Notes: generated by a model not told the origin, from the letters alone. 64,000 nt of DNA from an uncultured Clostridia bacterium (GCA_947175325.1 CAMWME010000003.1:100770-164769); one strand, 5' to 3'; counted from the first letter of the stretch, positions 17,353 to 25,890 are shown. Program-made: numbers and translations.

Positions 17353-18499
17353 ATGTACACAAGGGCACTTAGGACAAAGGCACTGCGTGAATACCGCAAA
17401 AGTAAAAGCGTAAACGAAATATGTAAAGATTTCAATACTTCGAAAAGCTGTATGTATAGTTGGATAAAACTCTATTCTGTCAAAAAGATGCGTGTAAAGG
17501 CGAAGAATTTACATATAAGCAGCTTGAACTTTACAAGCCAAATTCGATAGACTGACTACCGAACACAACATTTTAAAAGAGGCATATTCGTTACTGCATC
17601 CGACTCTTGAACAGAAATTAAAAATTGCCGACCAGATGGACGGCAAATATTTTTTAAAACATATGTGCAGAGTAATCGGCGTTCACCACACCACATTTTA
17701 CAACCACCGCAAGGTGAGAGGTAAAGTTAAGCAAAACGCTTTAAGAGATGAAGAACTCAAAAAACTCATTCTATAAATCCACTACGAAAGCGGACGGAGA
17801 TTCGGTGCGAACAAAATTTATCAAAAATTATATTCACAAGGCATTATAAGCTCGTTAAAGAAAATATCGTCCTTAATGAGACAGCTTAATTTAAAAAGTA
17901 AACGTAGAAAACATCCCACAAAAACAGCAGCAACAAATAAACCTACTACTTTCTATTACAAAAACAAATTAAAACAGAATTTCACGCAGTCACGCCCCAA
18001 CGTATTCTTGGTAGGTGACGTAACGGAAGTTAAAATCAACAGCACCAGATTTTACATTTGCGTGGTTATGGTCCTCTTTTCAAGAAGAGTTGTAGGTTAC
18101 AGAGTCTCAAGTCAGAATGACAGCGCTTTGACCGTAAATACATTTAAAGACGCATTTGAATTCCGTAAAAAACCGAGCGGACTTAGTTTTCACAGCGACC
18201 AAGGCACAAATTATACTTCTGTAGAATATGAAGACCTTTTACGTGCTTTAAAAGTTGAACAGTCGCTTTCACAAGCGGGAACGCCTTACGATAATTCGGT
18301 AATTGAGGGTTTCTTCTCTAACTTTAAGCAAGAAGATTTGAACAACTGCGAATTTGAGCATTTTGATGAATTGGTTGCAGTTGTAGACAGATATATGAAC
18401 TATTACAATTCCTACCGTCCACACCAACATCTCGGTTATCTGTCTCCCATCGAATACGAAAACGAATACTACAAAAACTTACATTTTGAACCGTTCTAA
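17353..18499 (+). pseudogene. IS3-family transposase, broken by frameshifts and a stop
   Basis: OrfA begins at ATG 17353 after AGGAGGTG and encodes a helix-turn-helix (TKALREYRKSKSVNEICKDF). Its frame is lost before a GEEFTYKQLELY segment. OrfB resumes in another frame with KFDRLTTEHNILKEAYSLL and is cut by a TAA at 17774-17776, just before IHYESGRRFGANKIY. The remaining 207-codon part (17876-18499) keeps the DDE catalytic residues: VGDVTEV, FHSDQGTNY and NSVIEGFFSNFKQE. The element is therefore probably inactive unless supplied with enzyme. It lies opposite to and between two helicase genes. Terminal inverted repeats were not found. Confidence 0.8.
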
Positions 18500-18539
18500 C
18501 AAAAAAGCAATCCGTAAGGTTTCTTACGGATTGCTTTGA
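18499..18539 (-). terminator. terminator of the UvrD-like gene, copy of the tmRNA terminator
   Basis: The stem AGCAATCCGTAAG/CTTACGGATTGCT is followed on the minus strand by TTTTTTGTT. Stem and left flank (AACAAAAA) are almost identical to 22119-22161. It lies 35 nt after the UvrD-like stop. Confidence 0.8.
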
Positions 18540-18573
18540 TAATTAAATCTTTTAAGGGAAAATTATACAAGTT

Positions 18574-20898
18574 TTAATCTATATTTTCTTTATATAAAGT
18601 TTCTGCGTTAATAGAATAATTCAGACATTCTGAGTCACCATTCTGTTCGTTTCCCAATAAGACAATGCGATATTTAGCTCGCGAGCAAGATAAATAAAGC
18701 ATATTGTACGCCCGATATTTTAGATAATTTTTAGCAATATCCGCAACACCGTCTGTAGGAGGTACTCGCTTCCCATCCACACCCAATAGTATTACCGCAT
18801 CAAACTCTAATCCATTAATATTATATGGCGAAGTAAAAATCACTTTATCTTTAGCTTTTACCTCTGAGTTCAACCCTGCTACATTACGCCCATTTAATAA
18901 AAAAACTTCACGTGACAAAATTTGTTTTAATTTCTCAACAAATTCTAATGAAACATATTTGTCATCAAAAGAAATAATTGCTATCCTATGATTTTTACAA
19001 GTAAGCTCTCGAATAATCGTATCACATTCATTTTTTAATTGTTCAAGCATCGCCTCCTCATTTTTAACCATTACAAGTTTTGGAGTTTTTGCTTTTGCTT
19101 CATCTTTAATAGAAAAGCAATTTTGTGGAGTATTCAAATAAGGGTTTTTAAAACTAGATTGAAAAATCAAAGCACCAGACGCAATAATTGAAGCACACAA
19201 ATCAACTATATATGACGAACTGCGCATAACTGTATTATATTCATATTTCCCGTCATTAGATAATTCTTTTTCAATATAGCTATCTGAATGATCGCCCCTA
19301 TCTCCAATTGCTTGACTATAGTCAAGAGCAAAACAAATTGGTATTTTCTCTTGATTAATATTCCTTGTTAAATAATGAAACACATGTTGCTCATTTAAAT
19401 TAAATAAATGCATTTCATCTACAAAAAGGTAATCGTACCCTTTAATCGCTCTTTCTCGCCTCCATATAGGAGCATTTAAACCCAAAAGAGCTTCAATTAC
19501 TATATCGTCAATATCATAAACTGATTGCATTTCAAGTAATTCTTGATATGCTTGATATATTTTATAAACATAATCTTTATCTTTAAACTCTAGTCCATTA
19601 TTAACCGGCAATCCGTTTTTTAGAGATTCAATCTTTTTATAACTTTCTATATTTCCGTCAGCTCTACCTTTTATTTGTACACTAAATTCATGTTGTAACA
19701 TAGATGCAATTATATAGCTATCTGTATTATCAAATAACGAACGTAATTCTGACGAAAGATACTGCTTGTATTGCTTATAATGATTTTGATGCACTTTGTT
19801 AAAAATATCTTCAATTAACATTAATTGATATTCTTTAGCGTCGCTTGCATCATCGTCAGATACTTGGATATCCTTTATGTTTCTAAAGCGCTTGCAGAAA
19901 GAAAAAAGCGTAATAAATTCTATATTCTGCGGATTTTTTAAAGAAGTAAATTCATTCTCGTTATCAAGAATTTTAAAAGATTCTTCTAATTCATATCTTG
20001 TAGATTCACTATGTGCAAAAAATGCAATATTAAATCTCTTATTCGCACCTTGCGCATCTTTCAATAATCTATATGCGCGCAATAGCATAGATGTAGTTTT
20101 ACCCGTACCCGCAGATCCGACGATACGCAAAGGCACATTAACATTTTCAAAATCTACAACACTTTTTTGCCTTTCAGTCAATTTTTTATATTGTAATTCA
20201 AATTCCAAATATCTAAAACCTTCATTCCAAACCGACTTACCAGTAGATACCTCAACGAATGGAGTTGAAGATGCGTCGTGAATTTGTATATCAGTTGTGC
20301 TATCTGAAAAATCGACAATATTGCGAATTCTAAGATATGCTTCTCCTGCATCATCCAATACATTTACATTTGCAACTTCTTCGCTACCGTAAGGCATAGA
20401 TTCATCATTGTACTTATATGCTAAAAGTGGAGAATCTATACCCCTTTTTACTAATCGTTTAGATTTAGGTTCTCTTTCTAAAACTAATCGTTTATTTGCT
20501 GCTCGTCTATTATAATTATACGGGAAGGGGAAAATCACCAATTTTGAATTGTTTACTCGTTCTGCATTAGTAAACGGTTGCCTGTTCCAAAAATGCAACG
20601 CTGCTCGAAACATTTTTTGTAATACTACAATTATATTTTCCGGATGATCTTTTTCAACTTTTAACAAATTACAATAGGTTAAATCAATAACCAAAATTTT
20701 AGAGCTCTTCTCTTTCCCTATAAAATATAAACCGTGCGTATCTGTTTCAATACACAACCCACTCAAATAATTTTTGTCATCATTTAAGCATAAAATCGTA
20801 TCAATTAGATTTTTTCCAACAGAATAATCCGTACTTTGACACTCAGCTTTTGTTGCCAGCAACTCCACGGCACTTTTTTCAAATAATACAAATTTCAT
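18574..20898 (-). CDS. UvrD/Rep-like SF1 helicase with N-terminal extension
   Basis: 774 aa. The helicase core begins at KLTERQKSVVDF with P-loop GSAGTGKT near residue 265. Motif II is YLFVDEMHLFN, motif III includes ALDYSQAIGD, motif V is SPYNINGLEFDAVILLG and motif VI is LYLSCSRAKYRIVLLG. The first ~230 residues are not a recognised helicase domain and may bind a partner or act as a nuclease-like domain. It starts 9 nt after the 295-aa gene, so the two form an operon. Solitary SF1 helicases paired with a small protein are common in defence loci such as Gabija, but the partner here differs. A defence role is inferred. Confidence 0.75.
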   Translation of the reverse strand: MKFVLFEKSAVELLATKAECQSTDYSVGKNLIDTILCLNDDKNYLSGLCIETDTHGLYFIGKEKSSKILVIDLTYCNLLKVEKDHPENIIVVLQKMFRAALHFWNRQPFTNAERVNNSKLVIFPFPYNYNRRAANKRLVLEREPKSKRLVKRGIDSPLLAYKYNDESMPYGSEEVANVNVLDDAGEAYLRIRNIVDFSDSTTDIQIHDASSTPFVEVSTGKSVWNEGFRYLEFELQYKKLTERQKSVVDFENVNVPLRIVGSAGTGKTTSMLLRAYRLLKDAQGANKRFNIAFFAHSESTRYELEESFKILDNENEFTSLKNPQNIEFITLFSFCKRFRNIKDIQVSDDDASDAKEYQLMLIEDIFNKVHQNHYKQYKQYLSSELRSLFDNTDSYIIASMLQHEFSVQIKGRADGNIESYKKIESLKNGLPVNNGLEFKDKDYVYKIYQAYQELLEMQSVYDIDDIVIEALLGLNAPIWRRERAIKGYDYLFVDEMHLFNLNEQHVFHYLTRNINQEKIPICFALDYSQAIGDRGDHSDSYIEKELSNDGKYEYNTVMRSSSYIVDLCASIIASGALIFQSSFKNPYLNTPQNCFSIKDEAKAKTPKLVMVKNEEAMLEQLKNECDTIIRELTCKNHRIAIISFDDKYVSLEFVEKLKQILSREVFLLNGRNVAGLNSEVKAKDKVIFTSPYNINGLEFDAVILLGVDGKRVPPTDGVADIAKNYLKYRAYNMLYLSCSRAKYRIVLLGNEQNGDSECLNYSINAETLYKENID

Positions 20899-20906
20899 AC
20901 TTCACC

Positions 20907-21794
20907 TCACTTAAAAAGTTCTTTTTTTGACCAATAACTCTTAATATCTTTATGCGTGGGTTTTTCTACTCCTATACGAATAAATGCTTGCGAGAACTGT
21001 TGCATAATCCATTCAATATATGGAGAGATTATAATATTCTCTGGATAAATTAAGTCTCCTTTAGAATTTAAACAAAAGAATTGATTGTAGTACTCTAAAT
21101 CCTCGGGGGTAAGTTTATCAAAATCAAGTTCTTGTTTTTCGATTTTTTCCGCTGTTTTATAATCCAAATAGCCTATATCCAATAAATTTATAATGTACCC
21201 TTCATTAATCATTTCTGCTTTTGAAAAGTTGCTCTTATCTGACGCAACAGCGTCCAACCCTATAAACGGAATAAAACAATAATGTGTATGCTTTTCTTCT
21301 AAAACCGAATTAAGTGCATTAATTATATTAGATTTTATATTCTCATTTTTAAAAAGTTTTTCAGAAGCATCTTTTGTTATAACTGCTGAATCATAAATTG
21401 ATAATTCACTTAATTTTTCTACTGTTTGCTCTTTTTTTTGCTTAAAATCATCACTGTCATTCCCATCTATCGGTTTCGCTGTACTTAACAATTTGATAAT
21501 ATTATCCAAAGGACTGTTTAATAATTTTTCGTAATCCGGCAATTTGTCTTCCCAAGGCTTTAAAATAGTTCTTAATTGCTTATCATAGTATTGCTCAACG
21601 GCAATCTGCATACCTTCCGATTTAATCCATATATCGATAGGCGCCGCTGTGAGATAATAAAATTTAGAAACTTTACAATTAGCAATATCACATCGAGCCG
21701 TAATGACTACCCCATAAAATTGATAATCCGGATATTTATCTATTTTAACACTATTAATTATTGAGCCTTGTGTCAGTTTTCCGTATGGTTTCAT
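20907..21794 (-). CDS. unrecognised 295-aa partner of the UvrD-like helicase
   Basis: First gene of the operon. The N-terminal segment (GKLTQGSIINSVKID, then FYGVVITARCDIANCKVSKFYYLTAAPIDIW) has a pattern with a conserved Cys-Asp that recurs in uncharacterised proteins near restriction or helicase genes. The middle is helical and charged, and the C-terminal part is acidic. There is no signal peptide or membrane segment. It could be a sensor, adaptor or regulator of the helicase. Two palindromes in its leader suggest autoregulation. Function unknown. Confidence 0.65.
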   Translation of the reverse strand: MKPYGKLTQGSIINSVKIDKYPDYQFYGVVITARCDIANCKVSKFYYLTAAPIDIWIKSEGMQIAVEQYYDKQLRTILKPWEDKLPDYEKLLNSPLDNIIKLLSTAKPIDGNDSDDFKQKKEQTVEKLSELSIYDSAVITKDASEKLFKNENIKSNIINALNSVLEEKHTHYCFIPFIGLDAVASDKSNFSKAEMINEGYIINLLDIGYLDYKTAEKIEKQELDFDKLTPEDLEYYNQFFCLNSKGDLIYPENIIISPYIEWIMQQFSQAFIRIGVEKPTHKDIKSYWSKKELFK

Positions 21795-21815
21795 TATAGT
21801 ATTTTCCCAATAAAA

Positions 21816-21853
21816 AAATCTTTAAAGATTTAATTAGTCACTATTTTAATAGT
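21816..21853. promoter_or_regulatory. two palindromes in the helicase operon leader, candidate operators
   Basis: AAATCTTTAAAGATTT (21816-21831) is a perfect 16-bp palindrome. ACTATT, two bases, AATAGT (21840-21853) overlaps the predicted transcription start. Both lie between the -10 box and the start codon. Confidence 0.5.
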
Positions 21854-21856
21854 CAT

Positions 21857-21885
21857 ATTATAATACAATTAAATAAAAATTTCAA
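21857..21885 (-). promoter_or_regulatory. promoter of the helicase operon
   Basis: Minus-strand TTGAAA (21885-21880), 17-nt spacer, TATAAT (21862-21857). Confidence 0.8.
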
Positions 21886-22118
21886 TACTTAGTAATAAAC
21901 TTTATTTTCATACTTCTGATTGTTAATACGACATTAATAAAAAGTTTTTCAATCAACGGCATTCAACTAAATTTTAAACTTCAAGCTATCAGATTTGAAC
22001 AGACACGAGACAAACACTTTATCTGTGATGTGCAAGAATGACAAACATAAAAACCACTTTAAAATATACCGCAAGCTTTTAGTCAACTAAATACTTATTA
22101 TTAAAACGAATACTCATA
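21886..22118. other. AT-rich spacer with no gene seen
   Basis: The stretch between the helicase promoter and the tmRNA terminator has no open frame with a ribosome site, no tRNA and no clear hairpin. It may be the outer part of the inserted island. Confidence 0.5.
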
Positions 22119-22161
22119 AACAAAAAGCAATCCGTAAGTTTTTCTTACGGATTGCTTTTTA
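22119..22161 (-). terminator. tmRNA terminator
   Basis: The stem AAGCAATCCGTAAG/CTTACGGATTGCTT is followed on the minus strand by TTTTTGTTT. It is nearly identical to 18499-18539. A further hairpin (ACGATTTTTT/AAAAAATCGT, 22177-22202) lies between it and the tmRNA 3' end. Confidence 0.8.
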
Positions 22162-22214
22162 ACTTTTTGGAAAGTACGATTTTTTTGGTACAAAAAATCG
22201 TTCTCACCACATCG

Positions 22215-22601
22215 TGGTGGACGAGGCGGGACTCGCACCCGCGTCTTACAAGTTTCGTTTGAGCTTTCTACATACTTATTCCGCCTTTGAACTTAACCTT
22301 GTATCCCCGACGGACGGGGAACGCAAAGCGCATGCCGCTGAAATTCACTTGCCCGCGCGCAGCAGAACGCGGAAAAGTTTTACCGTTTAATTAACGCCGA
22401 GAACTTTCCAACGGTGAAAAAGTTACGACGGACAGCTTAAGTTAAGCTGCACAAGCTACGCCTACCGCTCTGAAAGAGGGGAAAGCAATAACTTTGGAAT
22501 CTTTCGATTCTGCATTTAAATTTAAGTTTCCGTTTTTACAAAGCCGAGCCTTTGGTATGCTTTTCTCATTCTCTACCCGCAATCGAATCTGAAACTCGCC
22601 C
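22215..22601 (-). ncRNA. ssrA: tmRNA
   Basis: 387 nt. The 3' end is a tRNA-like domain: T-arm GCGGG-TGCGAGT-CCCGC, acceptor strand CTCGTCC, discriminator A, CCA. The acceptor strand pairs with GGGCGAG at the 5' end (22601-22595), next to the conserved TTTCAGATTCGA. The predicted resume codon GCA (22513) is nt 89, as in other one-piece tmRNAs. The tag frame runs to TAA at 22444-22442, starting AESKDSK and ending VGVACAA, 23 residues in all. That is long for a tag. The GCAGCTTAA end matches the E. coli tag end at base level. tmRNA rescues stalled ribosomes. Confidence 0.95.
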
Positions 22602-22626
22602 AATGCAAGTAAAAATAAGTACTACT

Positions 22627-22655
22627 ATTATATGTGCCCCCAAGCAAAAAATCAA
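22627..22655 (-). promoter_or_regulatory. tmRNA promoter
   Basis: Minus-strand TTGATT (22655-22650), 17-nt spacer, TATAAT (22632-22627). The mature 5' end at 22601 implies about 19 nt removed by RNase P. Confidence 0.75.
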
Positions 22656-22675
22656 GCGATTAATTTTGTTTTTTA

Positions 22676-22704
22676 TTGACAAATTAAGTAAAAAGAATTA
22701 AAGT
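22676..22704 (+). promoter_or_regulatory. promoter giving a leaderless PfkB-kinase mRNA
   Basis: TTGACA (22676-22681), 17-nt spacer, TAAAGT (22699-22704). Only 8 nt separate the -10 box from ATG 22713, so transcription should start at or next to the start codon. Confidence 0.75.
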
Positions 22705-22712
22705 TTTACTGT

Positions 22713-23624
22713 ATGATTTACACGGTAACGTTTAATCCCTCTTTGGATTACTACGTACAAGTGAATAATCTTAAAGGCGGAATCGTCAACCGTACCTCGG
22801 GCGAAAGGCTTGCAGTGGGCGGAAAAGGGCTGAACGTTTCGCTTGCCTTAAAAGAGCTGGGCGAAGAAACCTTTGCCCTCGGCTTCGTTGCGGGCTTCAC
22901 GGGTAAATACATTCGCGACAAGGTAACCGAGCTGGGGCTTAACTATAATTTTATAGAAGTTGAAGGGCAAAGCCGCATCAACGTTAAAATTAAAAGCAAC
23001 ACCGAAACGGACATTAACGGCACCGGTGCAAAGGTTTCCGCAAACGACGTGGGTAAACTCGTACGCAAGCTTAAGACCCTTTTGAAAGAGGGCGACTGGC
23101 TGGTCGTATGCGGAAGCGTGCCCACCACCCTTGACTTCACGGCATACGCAGATATGTTCAAAAAATTGAAAGCCATTAAGGGCGTGAACATCGTAGTCGA
23201 CGCGTGCGGCAAGCTTTTGACCGAAACGCTTAAATACCAGCCCTTCCTCATCAAGCCCAACGTTTACGAAATGTGTGAAATCTTCGGGCTCAGTGCAGTG
23301 CCCGACGTTGAGGGCATCTTTGCGTGCGCGCGCAAGCTGCAAGAAATGGGCGCAAGGAACGTAATAGTTTCCATGGGCTCGGCGGGTGCGGCTATGGTAA
23401 CCGAAACGGCGCAGTCAATGTACGTAAGGGCAACGCGCGGTCAGCTAGTGAACTCGGTAGGCGCGGGCGACAGTATGGTTGCGGGCTTCATCCACGAGTA
23501 TATAAAAACGGGCAACTACTTCTCTGCGCTCAACTTTGCAACGGCGGCGGGAAGCGCGTGCGCCTTCACCAACGACCTTGCAACCAAAGAACAGATTGAA
23601 TACATTGAATCTTTAATGCTATGA
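22713..23624 (+). CDS. PfkB-family sugar-phosphate kinase, probably 1-phosphofructokinase
   Basis: 303 aa. The N-terminus MIYTVTFNPSLDYYV and the GGKGLNVSLALKELG block are typical of 1-phosphofructokinase and tagatose-6-phosphate kinase. The anion-hole and catalytic motif VGAGDSMVAGF contains the base Asp. It phosphorylates a ketose phosphate with ATP in the cytoplasm. No PTS gene is adjacent, so the exact sugar is uncertain. It heads a compact plus-strand gene run and its stop overlaps the next start. The mRNA appears leaderless. Confidence 0.85.
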   Translation: MIYTVTFNPSLDYYVQVNNLKGGIVNRTSGERLAVGGKGLNVSLALKELGEETFALGFVAGFTGKYIRDKVTELGLNYNFIEVEGQSRINVKIKSNTETDINGTGAKVSANDVGKLVRKLKTLLKEGDWLVVCGSVPTTLDFTAYADMFKKLKAIKGVNIVVDACGKLLTETLKYQPFLIKPNVYEMCEIFGLSAVPDVEGIFACARKLQEMGARNVIVSMGSAGAAMVTETAQSMYVRATRGQLVNSVGAGDSMVAGFIHEYIKTGNYFSALNFATAAGSACAFTNDLATKEQIEYIESLML

Positions 23625-24103
23625 TAAAGTTGTATTTTTGCCGCACTGAAGATATAGAAGAAACGCTAAAAGAAGCGTTACACCCCCATATATGTGGCAA
23701 TTACGCTATAAGTTGCGGCGTCTACGGGAAACCTTACATAGAGGGAAATCCCGTCTTTTTTTCAATTTCGCACAGCGGGGACGAAGGCGTCGTTTTAGTA
23801 TCTGACAAGCAGTGCGGCGTGGATTTAGAAGTGTATAAAGAGCGCAAAATCGACGCCTTATACAGCCGCCTTACCTCGCGCGAAAAGGTGGAAATACAAG
23901 AAGATTATAAACTGTTTTTAAAGAACTGGGTTGCAAAAGAAGCATATATAAAATATCTCGGCGGAACGGTGGCTTGGATTAAAAGGCTTGAATACGCGGG
24001 CGGCGTCCTCTACTTTGACGGTAAAAAAGCCGACTGCAACATATCGGTTGATACTTATTCCGACCGCGCCGTTTACGCCGTATGCACGGGAGATAAGAAA
24101 TGA
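23621..24103 (+). CDS. 4'-phosphopantetheinyl transferase (Sfp type, short)
   Basis: 160 aa. Key motifs are VFFSISHSGD, CGVDLEV (Mg-binding Asp) and FLKNWVAKEAYIKYLGG (W-x3-KEA-x3-K). It transfers phosphopantetheine from CoA to carrier proteins. It is shorter than full Sfp, with a reduced N-terminal half. A copy of the dispersed repeat lies in frame at 23677-23706 and encodes HPHICGNYAI. The start overlaps the kinase stop (ATGA), and the stop overlaps the nucleosidase start in the same way. The target carrier protein is not in the window. Confidence 0.85.
   Translation: MIKLYFCRTEDIEETLKEALHPHICGNYAISCGVYGKPYIEGNPVFFSISHSGDEGVVLVSDKQCGVDLEVYKERKIDALYSRLTSREKVEIQEDYKLFLKNWVAKEAYIKYLGGTVAWIKRLEYAGGVLYFDGKKADCNISVDTYSDRAVYAVCTGDKK
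23677..23706 (-). repeat. dispersed ~30-bp repeat inside the PPTase gene
   Basis: On the minus strand this reads GCGTAATTGCCACATATATG, then GGGGTGTAAC. It matches the family at 25845 and 30196 and keeps the reading frame open. Confidence 0.6.
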
Positions 24104-24762
24104 TTTGCTTTGTTATAGCTATGGACAAGGAAGCCGCGCCGGTAATTTCGGCTATGGAACACGTTAAAGAGCGTAAAATTAGCGGCAAGCGCGTAGTTTT
24201 AGGCACTTTGTTTAAGAAAAAAATTGCAATAGTCATGTGCGGCGTAGGCAAGGTTAACGCCGGTTGCGGCACGCAAATTGCCATTGACAAACTGAAAGCC
24301 GAAAAGATTGTAAATATCGGCGTTGCGGGCGGACTGAACAAGGACGTTGCCGTCGGTGAGGTTTATCAGATTTCTCACGCGGTGCAGTACGATTTTGATT
24401 TATCGCAGATTAACGGCACGGCTATCGGCACCCTTGACGAGTGCACGGAAAACTACGTTGCCCTCAACATATACGGCAAATACCCCGCAAAAAGGCTTGC
24501 TACGGGCGATAGGTTCAACGACAGCAAAGACGACTATAAACTGCTTACGAAAGTCCTTGAAGCGGATATACGCGATATGGAGGGCGGAGCTATCGTTCAA
24601 GCTTGCATGAACGCGGGCGTGAAGTGCTACGCCTATAAAATTATTTCGGATTTGGCTGGCAGCGGCAGCACGACCGAGCAATATTTAAACAACCTTACCC
24701 TCTGCTTTGAAACGCTTAAAAGCGAACTTAAAAACATAACGGATGAAATTTATTATGGATAA
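24100..24762 (+). CDS. mtnN: 5'-methylthioadenosine/S-adenosylhomocysteine nucleosidase
   Basis: 220 aa. Family motifs are IAMDKEAAPV, CGVGKVNAG, IGVAGGLNKDVAVGE, ATGDRF and DMEGGAIVQ, with the catalytic Asp in KIISDLAG. It cleaves adenine from MTA and SAH. The S-ribosylhomocysteine it makes is the substrate of LuxS, encoded by the next, overlapping gene. The two thus form the activated-methyl-cycle and AI-2 branch. Confidence 0.92.
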   Translation: MICFVIAMDKEAAPVISAMEHVKERKISGKRVVLGTLFKKKIAIVMCGVGKVNAGCGTQIAIDKLKAEKIVNIGVAGGLNKDVAVGEVYQISHAVQYDFDLSQINGTAIGTLDECTENYVALNIYGKYPAKRLATGDRFNDSKDDYKLLTKVLEADIRDMEGGAIVQACMNAGVKCYAYKIISDLAGSGSTTEQYLNNLTLCFETLKSELKNITDEIYYG

Positions 24763-25183
24763 AATACCTTCGTTTTCAAAAAACCACGACGAGCTTACGA
24801 CCGGCTTGCACTTTTGCAACGAGCTGCACGGCATTTCCACTTGGGACTTGAGGTTTAAAAAGCCCAACTGCGGGGATTATATCTCCCCCGCCGCTTTGCA
24901 CACGGTTGAACACCTTCTTGCAACCGCCTTGCGAAATTCCGCCAAAAAGGACGATATAATCTACTTTGGACCTATGGGGTGCAGAACGGGATTTTATCTT
25001 CTTACCGTAAACCTCGGCTACCCGCAAGTTTTGGCACTTTTAAAAGAATGTTTTGCCGTTGCGCTTAACTTTGACGAAGTGCCCGGCAACAAGCGCGAGG
25101 AATGCGGAAACTATTTGGAACACGATTTGGAAGGCGCAAAGCGCGAATGCGAGAAATATTTGGAGATTTTGGAAAGCCTATGA
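24755..25183 (+). CDS. luxS: S-ribosylhomocysteine lyase LuxS
   Basis: 142 aa from ATG 24755. HTVEHLLAT (about residues 49-57) supplies the metal-binding His-x3-His, and YFGPMGCRTGFYLL contains the catalytic Cys. It splits S-ribosylhomocysteine into homocysteine and DPD, the AI-2 precursor. An upstream ATG at 24743 would add four residues; 24755 is chosen because homologues begin with a MxKIxSF-like sequence. It overlaps mtnN by 8 nt and ung by 4 nt (ATGA). Confidence 0.93.
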   Translation: MDKIPSFSKNHDELTTGLHFCNELHGISTWDLRFKKPNCGDYISPAALHTVEHLLATALRNSAKKDDIIYFGPMGCRTGFYLLTVNLGYPQVLALLKECFAVALNFDEVPGNKREECGNYLEHDLEGAKRECEKYLEILESL

Positions 25184-25848
25184 AACCTTTCGGCGGCGGT
25201 TGGGACGAGGTGCTCGCCACCTTGTTTGCGGATGAAAGATATCTTAAAATCCGCGAATTTTTGAAAAAAGAATACGGGGCGCATATCGTCTACCCCGATA
25301 TGTACGATTTGTACAACTGCTTCCGCTACACGCCGCTGTCCTCGATAAAGGCGGTAATTTTGGGGCAAGACCCCTATCACGAGCCTAATCAAGCGCACGG
25401 CTTGTGCTTTTCCGTGAAAGAGGGCGTTAAGCTTCCCCCTTCGCTTGTAAACATTTATAAGGAAATCGAGGCGGATTTAGGCATAAAAGAGCCGAACTGC
25501 GGCGATTTGACCAAGTGGGCGAAAAGCGGCGTTCTGCTTTTAAACACCACTTTGACCGTTAGGGAGCACCAAGCGAACTCTCACCAGAATTGCGGTTGGG
25601 CGTGGTTTACTGACAGCGTGATAAAGCTGATTTCTGACAATACCGAAAACACGGTGTTCATACTTTGGGGCGGCAACGCGCGAAGCAAGGTCCCCCTCAT
25701 TGACAATAAAAAACACTTGATTTTACAGTGCGCGCACCCCTCGCCGCTGTCGGCGTATAACGGCTTTTTCGGGTGCAAGCATTTCTCTAAAACTAACGAA
25801 TATTTGTTGGCTCACGGCAAAAAACCCGTGGATTGGGATTTAAATTGA
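25180..25848 (+). CDS. ung: uracil-DNA glycosylase
   Basis: 222 aa from ATG 25180, which overlaps the luxS stop. Family 1 motifs are VILGQDPYHEPNQAHG (catalytic Asp, about residues 60-67) and HPSPLSAYNGFFGCKHFS (about 186). It removes uracil from DNA as the first step in base excision repair. The longer frame from 25102 lies inside luxS and is not used. Confidence 0.95.
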   Translation: MKPFGGGWDEVLATLFADERYLKIREFLKKEYGAHIVYPDMYDLYNCFRYTPLSSIKAVILGQDPYHEPNQAHGLCFSVKEGVKLPPSLVNIYKEIEADLGIKEPNCGDLTKWAKSGVLLLNTTLTVREHQANSHQNCGWAWFTDSVIKLISDNTENTVFILWGGNARSKVPLIDNKKHLILQCAHPSPLSAYNGFFGCKHFSKTNEYLLAHGKKPVDWDLN

Positions 25849-25873
25849 CCCCCATATATGCCTTAAATAACGC
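25845..25873 (-). repeat. dispersed ~30-bp repeat between ung and apgM
   Basis: On the minus strand this reads GCGTTATTT, AA, GGCATATATGGGGGTCAA, one of the best copies. It overlaps the last four bases of ung and fills most of the intergenic gap. Confidence 0.75.
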
Positions 25874-25890
25874 ATTAACGGAATAAAACT

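Noticed and set aside
17225..18560. Terminal inverted repeats of the IS3-type element
   Set aside because: TGTAACACT near 17282 has no complement on the right side, so the ends were left undefined.
22215..22240. tmRNA 3' end as attachment site for the AT-rich island
   Set aside because: I found no second copy of the tRNA-like 3' end near the island edges; only the terminator is duplicated.
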